DNA of 64,000 nucleotides from NCBI GenBank assembly GCA_015058945.1, contig SVBF01000018.1:142587-206586 (forward strand). Direction: 5' to 3'. Source of the stretch: Erysipelotrichaceae bacterium. GTDB lineage: Bacteria > Bacillota_I > Bacilli_A > RFN20 > CAG-826. Position numbers and translations under genes: made by a program. A model generated the notes under the pieces. That model did no database searches, was not told the DNA's origin, and worked only from the letters and a program-made list of their open reading frames with translations. This document shows positions 51,729 to 60,302 of the stretch, piece by piece. The stretch's first letter is position 1. The number at the start of each line of letters is the position of its first letter.

Positions 51729-52197
51729 AGATTCGCACTCCTGTCGCGAGAATCTCATTCAAAAAATCACCGCGAGCTTGGAGCGAATCTATACGAATCA
51801 AATCGACTTTTTTATGCAATGCAGTGGACAGTTCGTCCGCGAGGGATACGAAGTCTAGGCCATGAATCGAGTCGTCAACGAGTAAGTCAACGTCGGAACT
51901 TGGGCCAGCCGTTCCCTTTGCATAGGATCCAAAAAGGAAGCAAAAACGGACGGGCGTTTGGGATAAGATGGGTTGGATGATAGAGGCGATTTGAGCCGTT
52001 TTATAGACCCCGTGGTTCTCATCGAATGGGATATACCCATTCATTTTATCAATCATGGCCGCGACTTTAAAGTGATCCCGGGTGGATTTTCCGGTTTCGT
52101 AATTCTGGTATGTCCGCAACGGGATACCCAATAGACGTGCGGCATCGATTTGCCTTAGGCCTTTGTTTTTTCTTAATTCGGAGAGTTCGGTTCTCAT
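51718..52197 (-). CDS. mntA: XRE HTH-MntA nucleotidyltransferase antitoxin
   Basis: 159 residues. An N-terminal HTH (LRQIDAARLLGIPLRTYQNYETG, about 13-36) is fused to a minimal nucleotidyltransferase domain with GSYAKGTAGPSSDVD (about 88-102), the GSx10DxD-type catalytic motif. The C-terminal part has the remaining strand region VDLIRID. MntA AMPylates HepT. The HTH fusion likely adds autoregulation to the antitoxin. The promoter TTGTAG-17-TAAGAT ends 6 nt before the ATG. Confidence 0.88.
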   Translation of the reverse strand: MRTELSELRKNKGLRQIDAARLLGIPLRTYQNYETGKSTRDHFKVAAMIDKMNGYIPFDENHGVYKTAQIASIIQPILSQTPVRFCFLFGSYAKGTAGPSSDVDLLVDDSIHGLDFVSLADELSTALHKKVDLIRIDSLQARGDFLNEILATGVRIYEN

Positions 52198-52203
52198 AAG
52201 CCC

Positions 52204-52232
52204 ATCTTATCACGACATTGCGTCTACTACAA
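52204..52232 (-). promoter_or_regulatory. mntA-hepT promoter, leaderless type
   Basis: Minus strand TTGTAG, 17 nt, TAAGAT, then 6 nt to the ATG at 52197. No Shine-Dalgarno sequence. AATACGCAA-type direct repeats flank it (about 52240-52280). Confidence 0.6.
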
Positions 52233-52319
52233 AAATAAAATACGCAAAGTCTGCGTGTTTTGAGAACTTGAAATACGCAATATTCGATTAAGAGAAAGGC
52301 CGCACGAGCGGCCTATTCG

Positions 52320-52577
52320 TTATTGGATGGTCTTAAGCGCCTGGGCGAGTTGGTCGGGGCAAGAGGTCTTTTGGGTCCTTGAGCCGGGGCATTTGATGCC
52401 TTCGAGCAAAGCGATGACTTCCTCGATCTTTCTGCCGACGCATAGCCTGGCGACGCCTTGGGTATTTCCGCTGCAGCCACGGGTGAAGGTAATGTTTTTG
52501 ATCACGCCGTCTTCGTGGGTGATCTCAATCGAACGGGCACAGACGTTTTGAGGGGTATAGACGAGCTTTTGTTCCAT
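52320..52577 (-). CDS. TSCPD domain protein
   Basis: 85 residues from an ATG overlapping the pduL stop by one base (TAATG). EITHEDGVIKNITFTRGCSGNTQGVARL and KTSCPDQLAQAL give the TSCPD family its name (also the C-terminal domain of some ribonucleotide reductases). It keeps Cys residues that may bind metal. Function unknown. It is coupled to pduL. Confidence 0.8.
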   Translation of the reverse strand: MEQKLVYTPQNVCARSIEITHEDGVIKNITFTRGCSGNTQGVARLCVGRKIEEVIALLEGIKCPGSRTQKTSCPDQLAQALKTIQ

Positions 52578-53272
52578 TATTCGTGATGATGGCACTCGCA
52601 GTTCTCGTCGTCGCACTCGCACTCATCATCGCAGCAGCATTCGTCGGTGACGCAGTCGACGAGTTCGCCATAGACTACGCCGGAGCAATTGGCGGCGTTG
52701 GACTCATCGGTGTCGATGTGCATGGCGAGGGAGAACTTCTCGCTGACGCGGACGACGACGTCGCCGAAGATGGTCTGCCTCTCCGGGGTGCGGACGAGGA
52801 CGAAGACGCTCTGGTTGTCGCTGACGCCGAACTTCTCGGCATCCGCGGGGGTCATGTGGATGTGACGCTTGGCGATGATGACGCCCTGCTCGAGGTGGAT
52901 CTCACGGCCGTTTTCGGGATTCTGGAGGGTGATGGGGGCGCTGCCCTTGACTTCGCCGGACTGACGGATGGGGGCCTTGACGCCTAAGGTGCGGGCGTCG
53001 GTCGCGCTCACCTCGACCTGATTCTCCTTGCGGAGCGGGCCAAGGATGGAGACGCCGTTGATGACGCGGGGCTTACCGGTTTTGGGGTTAGGCTCACCGA
53101 TGAGGTTGAGACGGGTGGTCGAGACGTATTGACCCGGCTGAGAGAGCGGGGCGCGCTCGACGAGCTCGGCATGCTTCCCTTCCTCGACGCCCATAAGGTA
53201 GTCGAAAGTGGCTTGGTCGAGATGAATGTGACGGGCACTGGTCTCAACGAGGATTTTGTATTCTTCTTCCAT
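52577..53272 (-). CDS. pduL: PduL-type phosphate acyltransferase with Cys/His-rich tail
   Basis: The start chosen is the ATG at 53272 after TTAGGAG, giving 231 residues. Zinc/catalytic blocks SARHIHL (about 12-18) and AKRHIHMTPADAEKFGV (second copy, about 140-156), and MHIDTDESNAA near the end of the core. It interconverts acyl-CoA and acyl phosphate (acetyl or propanoyl). The last 27 residues or so (CCCDDECECDDENCECHHHE) are an added metal-binding tail not normal for PduL. A similar tail is on the HesB-like protein at 41189. No microcompartment genes are nearby. Confidence 0.88.
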   Translation of the reverse strand: MEEEYKILVETSARHIHLDQATFDYLMGVEEGKHAELVERAPLSQPGQYVSTTRLNLIGEPNPKTGKPRVINGVSILGPLRKENQVEVSATDARTLGVKAPIRQSGEVKGSAPITLQNPENGREIHLEQGVIIAKRHIHMTPADAEKFGVSDNQSVFVLVRTPERQTIFGDVVVRVSEKFSLAMHIDTDESNAANCSGVVYGELVDCVTDECCCDDECECDDENCECHHHE

Positions 53273-53332
53273 TGATGTTTTTCTCCTAAGTTTCGGGAGC
53301 ATTATATACCCACGCGAAAACAAAGAGGAAAA

Positions 53333-54424
53333 CTAATGCTTTGCCTTTTTCCGCCCGAACTTGCGGTTGGCGAAGGTGATCATCAGGTTGATGAGGTACT
53401 TGATGACGCCGAGGATGCTATCGATGACGACTTTGATCCAGGTGATGGAGGCGTCGAGGAAGGAGAAACCCCACGAAAGCAGGTAGCCGGTGAATAAGGA
53501 CGTGACCGCTAAACCAAAGTATTTATATAAAGAGTTATGGAAGATGCCCTTATGGTGGAAGACGACTTTCTCCAAGAGGATGTAGTTATAAGGGAATGAG
53601 ATCGCCCTGGCGCAGCATTGGCAATAGAGCAGCTGCAGCGCATCGGTCTTCGCGTTAGGCCAGACGATTGTCGAGAAGAGATAGAACGAAAGGATGTCGA
53701 TGAGGAAGGACGTGACCCCCACCGCGATATAGGCGATCGGGGTGCGCATGATGAGCAGACTATCCCGCACGGGACGGAAATGGGTGCCTTTGTTGCCCTC
53801 ATCGTAAATGGTGTTGATGGTCACCTCGTGGAAGCCGAACTCGCGGGAGGCCGGGAGAAGGAAGTTCATCTCGTAGTCGAAGCGGTAGCCATAGGTGTGC
53901 AGCGCCATGTCAAAGGCGTCATAGGGAATCGCCCTTAGGCCGGTTTGGCAATCGCTGATTTTGCGGTGGGTCACGAAATAGAAGTAACGCGCGCTCCACT
54001 TGTTCCCAGAGGCGCTTTTTGGCGGCGCTTTGGTCCAGTCGCGCACCCCCAAAACCAGCGCAGAAGGGCATTCTTTTGCTTTTTGCGCGACTTTTAGGAT
54101 GTCTTCATGCAAATGTTGCCCATCGCCATCCGCGGTCACGATGGTGTCCAAATCCGGGTGCTCGTCGATGAGCTTCTTCATCCCGGTTTTTAAGGCATAT
54201 CCCTTCCCGCGATTATCGGGATAGGAGAGCACGGAAAAGACCGTTTCCTTTTCGATGGAGGCGAAGATGTCCGCGTAGTTTTCCCCCGAGCCATCGTCGA
54301 CGACGAGGAAGGCGTCGAACTCTTCCGCCTGGAACTGCCGCAAAAAGGGCAAGACGCGTTCGGAGGGTTCGTAGATGGGAATCAACAGAGCGTTCACGGG
54401 TTTGTATCTAATCTTATTTTCCAT
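53333..54424 (-). CDS. Family 2 glycosyltransferase fused to a GtrA-like membrane domain
   Basis: 363 residues. The N-terminal GT-A domain has ALLIPIYEPSERV, FLVVDDGSGENY, NRGKGYALKTGM and the D-x-D-type TADGDGQH (about 98-105). The C-terminal 130 residues have four TMs and match GtrA-type flippase-like domains (FLIDILSFYLF, FPYNYILLEKVVFH). It likely glycosylates a polyprenyl phosphate or an envelope glycan at the inner membrane face. It diverges from mgtE. Confidence 0.85.
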   Translation of the reverse strand: MENKIRYKPVNALLIPIYEPSERVLPFLRQFQAEEFDAFLVVDDGSGENYADIFASIEKETVFSVLSYPDNRGKGYALKTGMKKLIDEHPDLDTIVTADGDGQHLHEDILKVAQKAKECPSALVLGVRDWTKAPPKSASGNKWSARYFYFVTHRKISDCQTGLRAIPYDAFDMALHTYGYRFDYEMNFLLPASREFGFHEVTINTIYDEGNKGTHFRPVRDSLLIMRTPIAYIAVGVTSFLIDILSFYLFSTIVWPNAKTDALQLLYCQCCARAISFPYNYILLEKVVFHHKGIFHNSLYKYFGLAVTSLFTGYLLSWGFSFLDASITWIKVVIDSILGVIKYLINLMITFANRKFGRKKAKH

Positions 54425-54464
54425 AGAAGCACAAGAGAAATCGTTTCCTGTAAGGAAATTTCGC

Positions 54465-54493
54465 TTGTCAGTCTTAAGGCGCGTGGCTATAGT
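54465..54493 (+). promoter_or_regulatory. mgtE promoter
   Basis: TTGTCA, 17 nt, TATAGT. The leader is only about 14 nt and contains the Shine-Dalgarno AAAGGAGAAGG. There is no room for the M-box Mg2+ riboswitch common before mgtE in Firmicutes. Confidence 0.75.
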
Positions 54494-54513
54494 TTCACCG
54501 AAAGGAGAAGGTT

Positions 54514-55986
54514 ATGGACGAAGAGCAGGAAAACGTATCGACCAAAGTCGCTTCGATCGACCCCGAAAAGATCCTCAGCTACATCCGCAAGAAGGACCGC
54601 AAGGCCCTTTTGACCGTCTTCGAGATCGTCCCGAACATCGACATCGCCGAAGCCGTCAACGACTTCGAGCCCGCCGACCTTCTCTATATCTTCCGCGCGG
54701 TCCCTAGCGAAATCACCGCCGATTTCTTCGATGAGCTTTCCAGCGACGCCAAAGAGGCCTTGATCAAGGCCATGACGGACAAGGAACTCGTCGAGATCAT
54801 CAATGAGCAATACGCCGACGACGTCGCCGACACCGTCAACGAGTTGCCCGCCAACCTTGCAAGCCGTGTCTTACGCGCCGCGAGCAAGGACATGCGCAAG
54901 GACATCAACCAGCTTTTGCAATACGCCGAAGGCACCGCCGGCAGTTTGATGACCACGGAGTACCTCGAGTTCATCGACACGGCCAAGGTCTCCAAGGTCA
55001 TCGAGGAGATCCGCTCCAAAGGTAAGGACGCGGAAACCGTCTACACCATCTTCGTCCGCAACGCCAAGCGCGAATTCGTCGGCACGGCCGGCCTCGACGA
55101 CCTCATCTTCGCCAAACCCGATGAGACGCTAGGGGACATCATGAACCGCGACGTGGTCTCCTGCTACACCGCGACCGACCAAGAGGAAGTCGCGAAGATG
55201 TTCCGCCGTTATGACCTTAACGCCATGGCGGTCCTTAACGCGGATAGCCGCCTCGTCGGCGTCATCACCATCGACGACGTCATGGACGTCATCGTCGAGG
55301 AGCAACAGGAGGACTTGGCCCACTTGACCAACATGTCCGCCTCGGACAAGCCCTACATGGAGCTTTCCGCCTGGAGCAACGCGAAGAAGTGCATCCCCTG
55401 GCTCATCGCCCTACTGATTCTTGGCACCTTCACCACCCTCGTCCTCGACCGTATCGAGAAGAGCCACATCTTCACCCTCCTCCCGATGCTCATCGCCTTC
55501 GTGCCCACCTTGATGGACACCGGCGGCAACGCGGGCGCCCAGACGACCGGATTGATGATCCGCGGCCTCGCGGTGGACGACTTCGGCCCCAAGGACGTGC
55601 TCAAGGTCCTTTGGAAGGAATTCAAGTCCGCCCTCATCATCGCGGGCATCGTCGCTTCCTTCGCCTTCCTCTGGATCACGATGGAGCAATACACTGGCAT
55701 CGTCAACGACGCGGAGAGCTTCCCCGGCGTCAACATCTGGGCGGGCAACTGCTGGAACTTGGACTTCTTCGGCCACACGATGAAGAACAGCGCCCTCATC
55801 TCGATCACCATGGGCATCGCGGTCCTCTTCTCCAAGGTGATCGGCACCTTGCTTCCCCTCGGCGCCGCGGCGATCAAGAAAGACCCCGCCTTGCTCTCCC
55901 AGCCGATGCTCACCACCATCATGGACGTCGCTACGCTTTGCATCTATTTGGTGATGGCGATGGCCTTCTTCCCCCATTTCGCATAA
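54514..55986 (+). CDS. mgtE: MgtE magnesium transporter
   Basis: 490 residues. The N-domain is superhelical (PADLLYIFRAVPSE, YADDVADTVNELP, DINQLLQYAEGTAGSLMTTEYLEF). Two CBS domains cover about 135-265, and five TMs about 300-485. The pore/signature region reads FVPTLMDTGGNAGAQTTGLMIRGLAV. The N and CBS domains gate the channel by cytosolic Mg2+. A strong promoter lies before it and a terminator after it. Confidence 0.92.
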   Translation: MDEEQENVSTKVASIDPEKILSYIRKKDRKALLTVFEIVPNIDIAEAVNDFEPADLLYIFRAVPSEITADFFDELSSDAKEALIKAMTDKELVEIINEQYADDVADTVNELPANLASRVLRAASKDMRKDINQLLQYAEGTAGSLMTTEYLEFIDTAKVSKVIEEIRSKGKDAETVYTIFVRNAKREFVGTAGLDDLIFAKPDETLGDIMNRDVVSCYTATDQEEVAKMFRRYDLNAMAVLNADSRLVGVITIDDVMDVIVEEQQEDLAHLTNMSASDKPYMELSAWSNAKKCIPWLIALLILGTFTTLVLDRIEKSHIFTLLPMLIAFVPTLMDTGGNAGAQTTGLMIRGLAVDDFGPKDVLKVLWKEFKSALIIAGIVASFAFLWITMEQYTGIVNDAESFPGVNIWAGNCWNLDFFGHTMKNSALISITMGIAVLFSKVIGTLLPLGAAAIKKDPALLSQPMLTTIMDVATLCIYLVMAMAFFPHFA

Positions 55987-55988
55987 TG

Positions 55989-56010
55989 ACGCGGTTTTGC
56001 CGCGTTTTTT
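55989..56010 (+). terminator. Rho-independent terminator of mgtE
   Basis: ACGCGG-ttttg-CCGCGT followed by TTTTT, 2 nt after the stop codon. Confidence 0.9.
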
Positions 56011-56039
56011 ATTTGTTTCGCGCATAAAAGGAGACTCTT

Positions 56040-57632
56040 ATGAACAGCATCAAACGCCTTCTCGTCCTATCTGCCTTCTCGTTATGTTTGGCCGCCTGTA
56101 ACGGCAATTCCAGCAGTCAGGCCTATGGCTCTTCCGAAGAGATGAGTGCCACTACCGAGGGCAGTACCCATTACGATTCGGTCGAGGGGCGCGGCTGGGG
56201 CGAAGAACTCTCCCTGAAGATGGCTAACGCCCTTAATGGCTATGTCTTGCCTTTTATCGAACTCACCGAGGTCGATACCCAAGATAGCGAGGTGGAGGAA
56301 TATTTCGTTATCGCCGGCGCCTCGAGCGTAGAGGCGATCGCCGTTTATCCCGACGCCCTGCTCGCGGATGGCTTCACATTAAGCGAAGACTCGCAGTACG
56401 GCAACGAGTATGTCCGCGTCCAAGAGAACTATTCCTATTGGTATATCTCCCTGGAGACCCAAGAACAATATATCTCCATCAGCGCGAGCTATTACCGCGC
56501 CCTACCCTCTTGGCCGAGCGAAGAGATCCTCGCCGATGAGGAGCGCACCGGCATCTCCTCCCTCCCGGAATTTGCCGGGGCGGAAGCCTATATCTATAGT
56601 TGCTACATCAATTCCTATACCGAGGCCTACGAGATCAGCGTCGAATGCTATGGCAAGGACGTGACCGAAGCCTCGGTCATCGCTTATAAGACCACGCTGA
56701 CGGAAGCGGGTTACGAACTCGACGAATTCCTCGCCGAATTCGGTTATGAGATCTACGTCAAGGACAACGTCAGCGTCACCGCGGATTGGTATAACGGCGG
56801 GCTTTATATCGCCGCCTCTTACACCGAAGAAAGCTCCGAAGAGGAAATGATTCCCTCCGAGACCTTCCCCGATGAAGCGTTAGCGACTTTCTGCGAGGAG
56901 AATGCGATCACCGCGGAAATCCCCTCCTTCACCGCGAATCAATATGAATATATCTCCGGTTACGACGAGGAGGGTTACGTCTTCTTCGCGGTCAACGGCA
57001 TCTTTGAAACCAAAGAAGAAGCCGAAGCCCTCGAAACCTCCTACACCGCCACGTTAACGGAAGCGGGTTACACCATCGACGACAGCGAGTATGAGACTTA
57101 TGGCATCGTCGCCTATTCCGCGGACGATAGCGCCCAGCTCCAATACTGGTTCGATGACGCCGAAGTCCCGACCTTTAGCTTATATGTCTATCCCGCCGAG
57201 GAAGAGATCCCCATGGGCGAAGAGACTTTCGATGACGCGGTTGCCGGCGGAACGAGCGTCATCTCCTTTGAGGACCAATCCTCCATGGTCACCTTAAGTG
57301 AGGAGCTCTGCGTCTGGAATAACGGCGCCTTCTCCTTCTCCGTCGATCAGCATTTATCCGAGATCATCGTCGGCAACACCGGCGCTTTCTTCGCCCCGGT
57401 GCGTTGCTATGCAAGCCAAGAGATCTCCATCTATAGCGAGATCGACATCGAGAAGATCGAATTTGAGTTCGACGGCAGCAAATATGGCGCGAGCGCCCTC
57501 GGCGCCTCGGATTTAGGCGCGGCAAAGCTTGAAGGCAATACGCTTACCTTAGGCGTGCCAGGCAAAAAGATCGACATCGTCCTCGCCAAGCAGATCCGCA
57601 TCAAGACCATCACCGTCACCTTCGCCGCTTAA
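56040..57632 (+). CDS. Acidic lipoprotein with three internal repeats
   Basis: 530 residues. Lipobox LAAC (Cys20), AAAAGGAG upstream of the ATG. A Ser-rich linker is followed by three repeats of about 100-115 residues. Each contains L-x-x-(A/D)-G-(Y/F)-x-x-x, Y-G-x-E/V-x-Y, an acidic stretch and a closing I-x-(A/V)-x-Y strand (ends near residues 155, 265 and 385). A C-terminal beta domain (about 400-525) follows. It is strongly acidic (Glu/Asp) and Tyr-rich. No family is recognised. It is a surface-exposed lipoprotein, perhaps a binding or wall-associated protein. Confidence 0.7.
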   Translation: MNSIKRLLVLSAFSLCLAACNGNSSSQAYGSSEEMSATTEGSTHYDSVEGRGWGEELSLKMANALNGYVLPFIELTEVDTQDSEVEEYFVIAGASSVEAIAVYPDALLADGFTLSEDSQYGNEYVRVQENYSYWYISLETQEQYISISASYYRALPSWPSEEILADEERTGISSLPEFAGAEAYIYSCYINSYTEAYEISVECYGKDVTEASVIAYKTTLTEAGYELDEFLAEFGYEIYVKDNVSVTADWYNGGLYIAASYTEESSEEEMIPSETFPDEALATFCEENAITAEIPSFTANQYEYISGYDEEGYVFFAVNGIFETKEEAEALETSYTATLTEAGYTIDDSEYETYGIVAYSADDSAQLQYWFDDAEVPTFSLYVYPAEEEIPMGEETFDDAVAGGTSVISFEDQSSMVTLSEELCVWNNGAFSFSVDQHLSEIIVGNTGAFFAPVRCYASQEISIYSEIDIEKIEFEFDGSKYGASALGASDLGAAKLEGNTLTLGVPGKKIDIVLAKQIRIKTITVTFAA

Positions 57633-57644
57633 GAAGCCATCTAC

Positions 57645-57672
57645 GCCCTGCCCTCGCGCAGGGCTTTCCTTA
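57645..57672 (+). terminator. Rho-independent terminator
   Basis: GCCCTG-ccctcgcg-CAGGGC followed by TTTCCTT, 13 nt after the lipoprotein stop. Confidence 0.75.
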
Positions 57673-57741
57673 TACATATGCGCGCACATATAGAAAATGG
57701 TTGTTGCAAAGCGGCGTCCGCGTTCCTATAATCTTCTCGCT

Positions 57742-57826
<85 letters not shown>

Positions 57827-57962
57827 TATGATGAATACGTTCTTGATGTGATCGTCAGGGACGTTTTTCTTTATCAAGTGAGGCGGACGACCTCAAAGAG
57901 AAGCGAAACAAACCTCATAATATGACTGACGAAAACTGCAACTAATTGCAAAAATAGTCATT

Positions 57963-58100
57963 GTGGTCATCGATAGAGACGAATACCTTGACGAGATAAT
58001 CAAGCGGAAGAGGAACGGGTTGGTGAAAGCGATCACCGGGCTTCGAAGATGGGAAGTCTTTCTTGCCCTTCGATGAATTTATCACCATGTATGCCCTTTT
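57963..58100 (+). pseudogene. Remnant of an AAA_14/DUF4143-type ATPase gene, frameshifted at Walker A
   Basis: Translation from 57963 gives VVIDRDEYLDEIIKRK and then NGLVKAITGLRR, which matches the start of DUF4143-family ATPases (...YLDKLI.RK.NGLIKVITGIRRCGKS...). Right after GLRR one base is missing, so the frame becomes WEVFLALR and stops. The next frame continues G-K-S-F-L. Nothing of the rest of the gene (normally about 400 residues) follows, as the ABC-F gene starts at 58139. It is a decayed fragment in an otherwise empty 312-nt stretch after tRNA-Leu. Confidence 0.65.
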
Positions 58101-58138
58101 TCTTTGTGTTCTACCCCAATTAAGGAATAATTGTTGGC

Positions 58139-59674
58139 ATGGCGATTTTGGAAGCGGAAAACGTCTTCTTCGATTACGGCGATAAGCCGCTTCTTTCCGG
58201 CGTCGAATTACGCGTTAACCCCGGGGAGCACTGCGCCCTAGTTGGTATCAATGGCTCAGGCAAATCCACCTTATTGAAACTCATCATCGGCGACATTCGT
58301 CCGGACAAAGGCAGCATCAGCTGGCAAAACGGGGTGACCTACACCTATTTGGACCAGCACCTCACGGTCGATATGGACCAAAAGGCGGAAGACTATTTCT
58401 ATGGGGTTTACGCCTCGCTCTTCCGTAAGGAAAAGGAGATGGAGTCGCTTTATGAGCAAGCCGGCAACGATCCGGACCATTTCGAGAAGCTCCTCGAGAA
58501 GGCGGAACGATTGCAAAACGAATTGCTCGAGAGCGATTTCTATTCTTTGCAATCCAAAGTCGGCGCGGTCGTCGATGGATTGGGTTTTTCCAAGGCGGAC
58601 CTCGATAAGCCGCTTCGCCTCCTTTCCCCCGGCATGAGGGAAAAGGCGTTTTTGTCCAAGATGCTCCTCGAAGAAAAGGATGTCCTCATCATGGACGAGC
58701 CCACGAACTTCCTCGACCCCACGCAGGTCGCTTATCTCGCCTCCTATTTGAAGACCTATCCCAAGGCCTTCTTGCTCATTTCACATGACGAAGGCTTCCT
58801 CAAAGAAGTCGCCGACGTCGTCTTCTATCTCCGCGCGGGGAAGATCACGAGGTACAAGGGCGGGTTTGAGCACTTCTTGGCCCAGAAGGAAATCGACCTC
58901 GCCCAGGCCGAAAAGAACTATCTCGCCCAGCAGCGTTACATCAAGAAAGAAGAGGCCTTCATCGCCGCCCATATCGTTCGCGCGACTAGCGCTAAGGCAG
59001 CTAAATCCCGGCGTGCCAGATTATCCCATTTGGAACGACTTGAGGCCCCGAGCAAAGAGGGCGGTGAAGTCTTTTTCCGCTTCCCCTATTCCCGTATGAG
59101 CGGACGCAATGTCCTCGTCGTCGAGAACCTCGAAATCGGATATGAATCACCCCTTCTTTCGCCGATCAATCTCGAAATACCCAGTGGCTCAAAAGTGGCG
59201 TTACTCGGGCATAATGGTGTTGGAAAAACCACGTTTTTGCGTACAATTTTGTCGCAAATCCCCGCTATTTCCGGAAACTTCCACTTCCACGAAAACGCGG
59301 ATATCCTCTATTTCGAGCAGCAGGAAAACATCGACTTAAATCTCTCCCCATTTGACTATCTCCGCTTCCTTTATCCAGATTACGACAACACCAAAATCCG
59401 TAAGATCCTCGGCAGCGTCGGCATTCGTAAAGAAACCGCGACGCGACCTTTCAAAGAACTTTCCGGCGGCGAGATCGCCAAGGCCAAACTCGCCCCGATC
59501 ACGCAAGAGAAATCCAACCTTCTTTTGTTGGACGAACCCACCAACCACCTCGACCAAAAGGCGAAGGACGCCTTGTTCGACGCGATCGACGAATACCCTG
59601 GCACGGTCATCTTGGTCTGCCATGAAAAAGACTTCGCGGAAGACTTAGTCGATTTTGAGATTCGCTTTAGCTAA
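58139..59674 (+). CDS. ABC-F family ATPase
   Basis: 511 residues with two ABC cassettes and no TM. The first has Walker A GINGSGKST, a signature region LLSPGMREKAFLSKMLLE and Walker B VLIMDEPTNFLD. A charged linker follows (about 235-300, KAAKSRRARLSHLERLE). The second has GHNGVGKTT, LSGGEIAKAKLAP and LLLLDEPTNHLD. ABC-F proteins act on the ribosome in translation or antibiotic protection. The start has AATAAT 7 nt upstream and no Shine-Dalgarno sequence. It converges on and overlaps the LemA-like gene by 8 nt. Confidence 0.88.
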   Translation: MAILEAENVFFDYGDKPLLSGVELRVNPGEHCALVGINGSGKSTLLKLIIGDIRPDKGSISWQNGVTYTYLDQHLTVDMDQKAEDYFYGVYASLFRKEKEMESLYEQAGNDPDHFEKLLEKAERLQNELLESDFYSLQSKVGAVVDGLGFSKADLDKPLRLLSPGMREKAFLSKMLLEEKDVLIMDEPTNFLDPTQVAYLASYLKTYPKAFLLISHDEGFLKEVADVVFYLRAGKITRYKGGFEHFLAQKEIDLAQAEKNYLAQQRYIKKEEAFIAAHIVRATSAKAAKSRRARLSHLERLEAPSKEGGEVFFRFPYSRMSGRNVLVVENLEIGYESPLLSPINLEIPSGSKVALLGHNGVGKTTFLRTILSQIPAISGNFHFHENADILYFEQQENIDLNLSPFDYLRFLYPDYDNTKIRKILGSVGIRKETATRPFKELSGGEIAKAKLAPITQEKSNLLLLDEPTNHLDQKAKDALFDAIDEYPGTVILVCHEKDFAEDLVDFEIRFS

Positions 59675-60194
59675 GGGTGGATTTCTTGCGGAAGCCGACC
59701 AACCAGCCGACCCAAGAGACGGTAGGGACGGCGATCCAATAGTTGTAGGCGCCGACATCCATATTGTATTTGCTCACGACGATGCGGTAATTCCGCTCCA
59801 AATCTTTAAGCAAGTCCACATAACCCTCAAAGGATTCGTGTTTGCACGCCCAGCGGTTGGCTTGGGCGAGGTATTTTAGGCGTGAGGTCGTCATCTTCAC
59901 GAGCTCGGCTTCCTCGCGGATGGTGTCGTCGTCGTATTTCTTGAAGGCCAACGCATCAAAGGAGGCAAAGCAGGCTTTGTCTTCCTCGGTGAAAGTGACG
60001 CCTTCTTTCTCGAACAAGGCGATGATGGAACGGAGGATATTGGACCTTTCGTAAAGCAAAGTGCTTAGGCCATGACGGCGTTTCTTTAACCGCGACTTGA
60101 ATTCGTTCATCTGCGTCATCACATAGACCACGATGGACACATAGATGAAAGAAACGATGACGACGATGAGAAGAATGATCTGATATGGTTCCAT
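59667..60194 (-). CDS. Divergent LemA family protein
   Basis: 175 residues. An N-terminal TM (about 5-27) is followed by helical coiled-coil regions, RLKKRRHGLSTLLYERSNILRSI and YVDLLKDLERNYRIVVSKYNMDVGAYNYWIAVPT, ending W-L-V-G-F-R-K-K. The long R-Y-N...YN...P...GF tail is the LemA hallmark. Function of LemA proteins is unclear (membrane-anchored helical bundle). Confidence 0.7.
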   Translation of the reverse strand: MEPYQIILLIVVIVSFIYVSIVVYVMTQMNEFKSRLKKRRHGLSTLLYERSNILRSIIALFEKEGVTFTEEDKACFASFDALAFKKYDDDTIREEAELVKMTTSRLKYLAQANRWACKHESFEGYVDLLKDLERNYRIVVSKYNMDVGAYNYWIAVPTVSWVGWLVGFRKKSTLS

Positions 60195-60290
60195 GTCCGG
60201 TCATTATTTTAGTCAGCCCCAACAATAAAGCAAAGCCGAGCGGAGCGGTAATCGGTTAATCGGTATCTTTTGCTTAGCAATAAGATAAGT

Positions 60291-60296
60291 TACAAT
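60291..60296 (+). promoter_or_regulatory. -10 of the 60303 gene, leaderless layout
   Basis: TACAAT followed by exactly 6 nt and the ATG at 60303. TTGCTT lies 15 nt upstream of it. No Shine-Dalgarno sequence is present. Confidence 0.5.
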
Positions 60297-60302
60297 TGCC
60301 GC

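Noticed and set aside
54425..54513. M-box magnesium riboswitch before mgtE
   Set aside because: The promoter at 54465-54493 leaves a leader of about 14 nt, too short for any riboswitch.
57866..57950. S-box-like start (CTTTATCAAGTGAGGCGGA) after tRNA-Leu
   Set aside because: Only the first stem resembles a SAM-I riboswitch. The core GATGAAACC-type region, the terminator and a fitting gene are missing.
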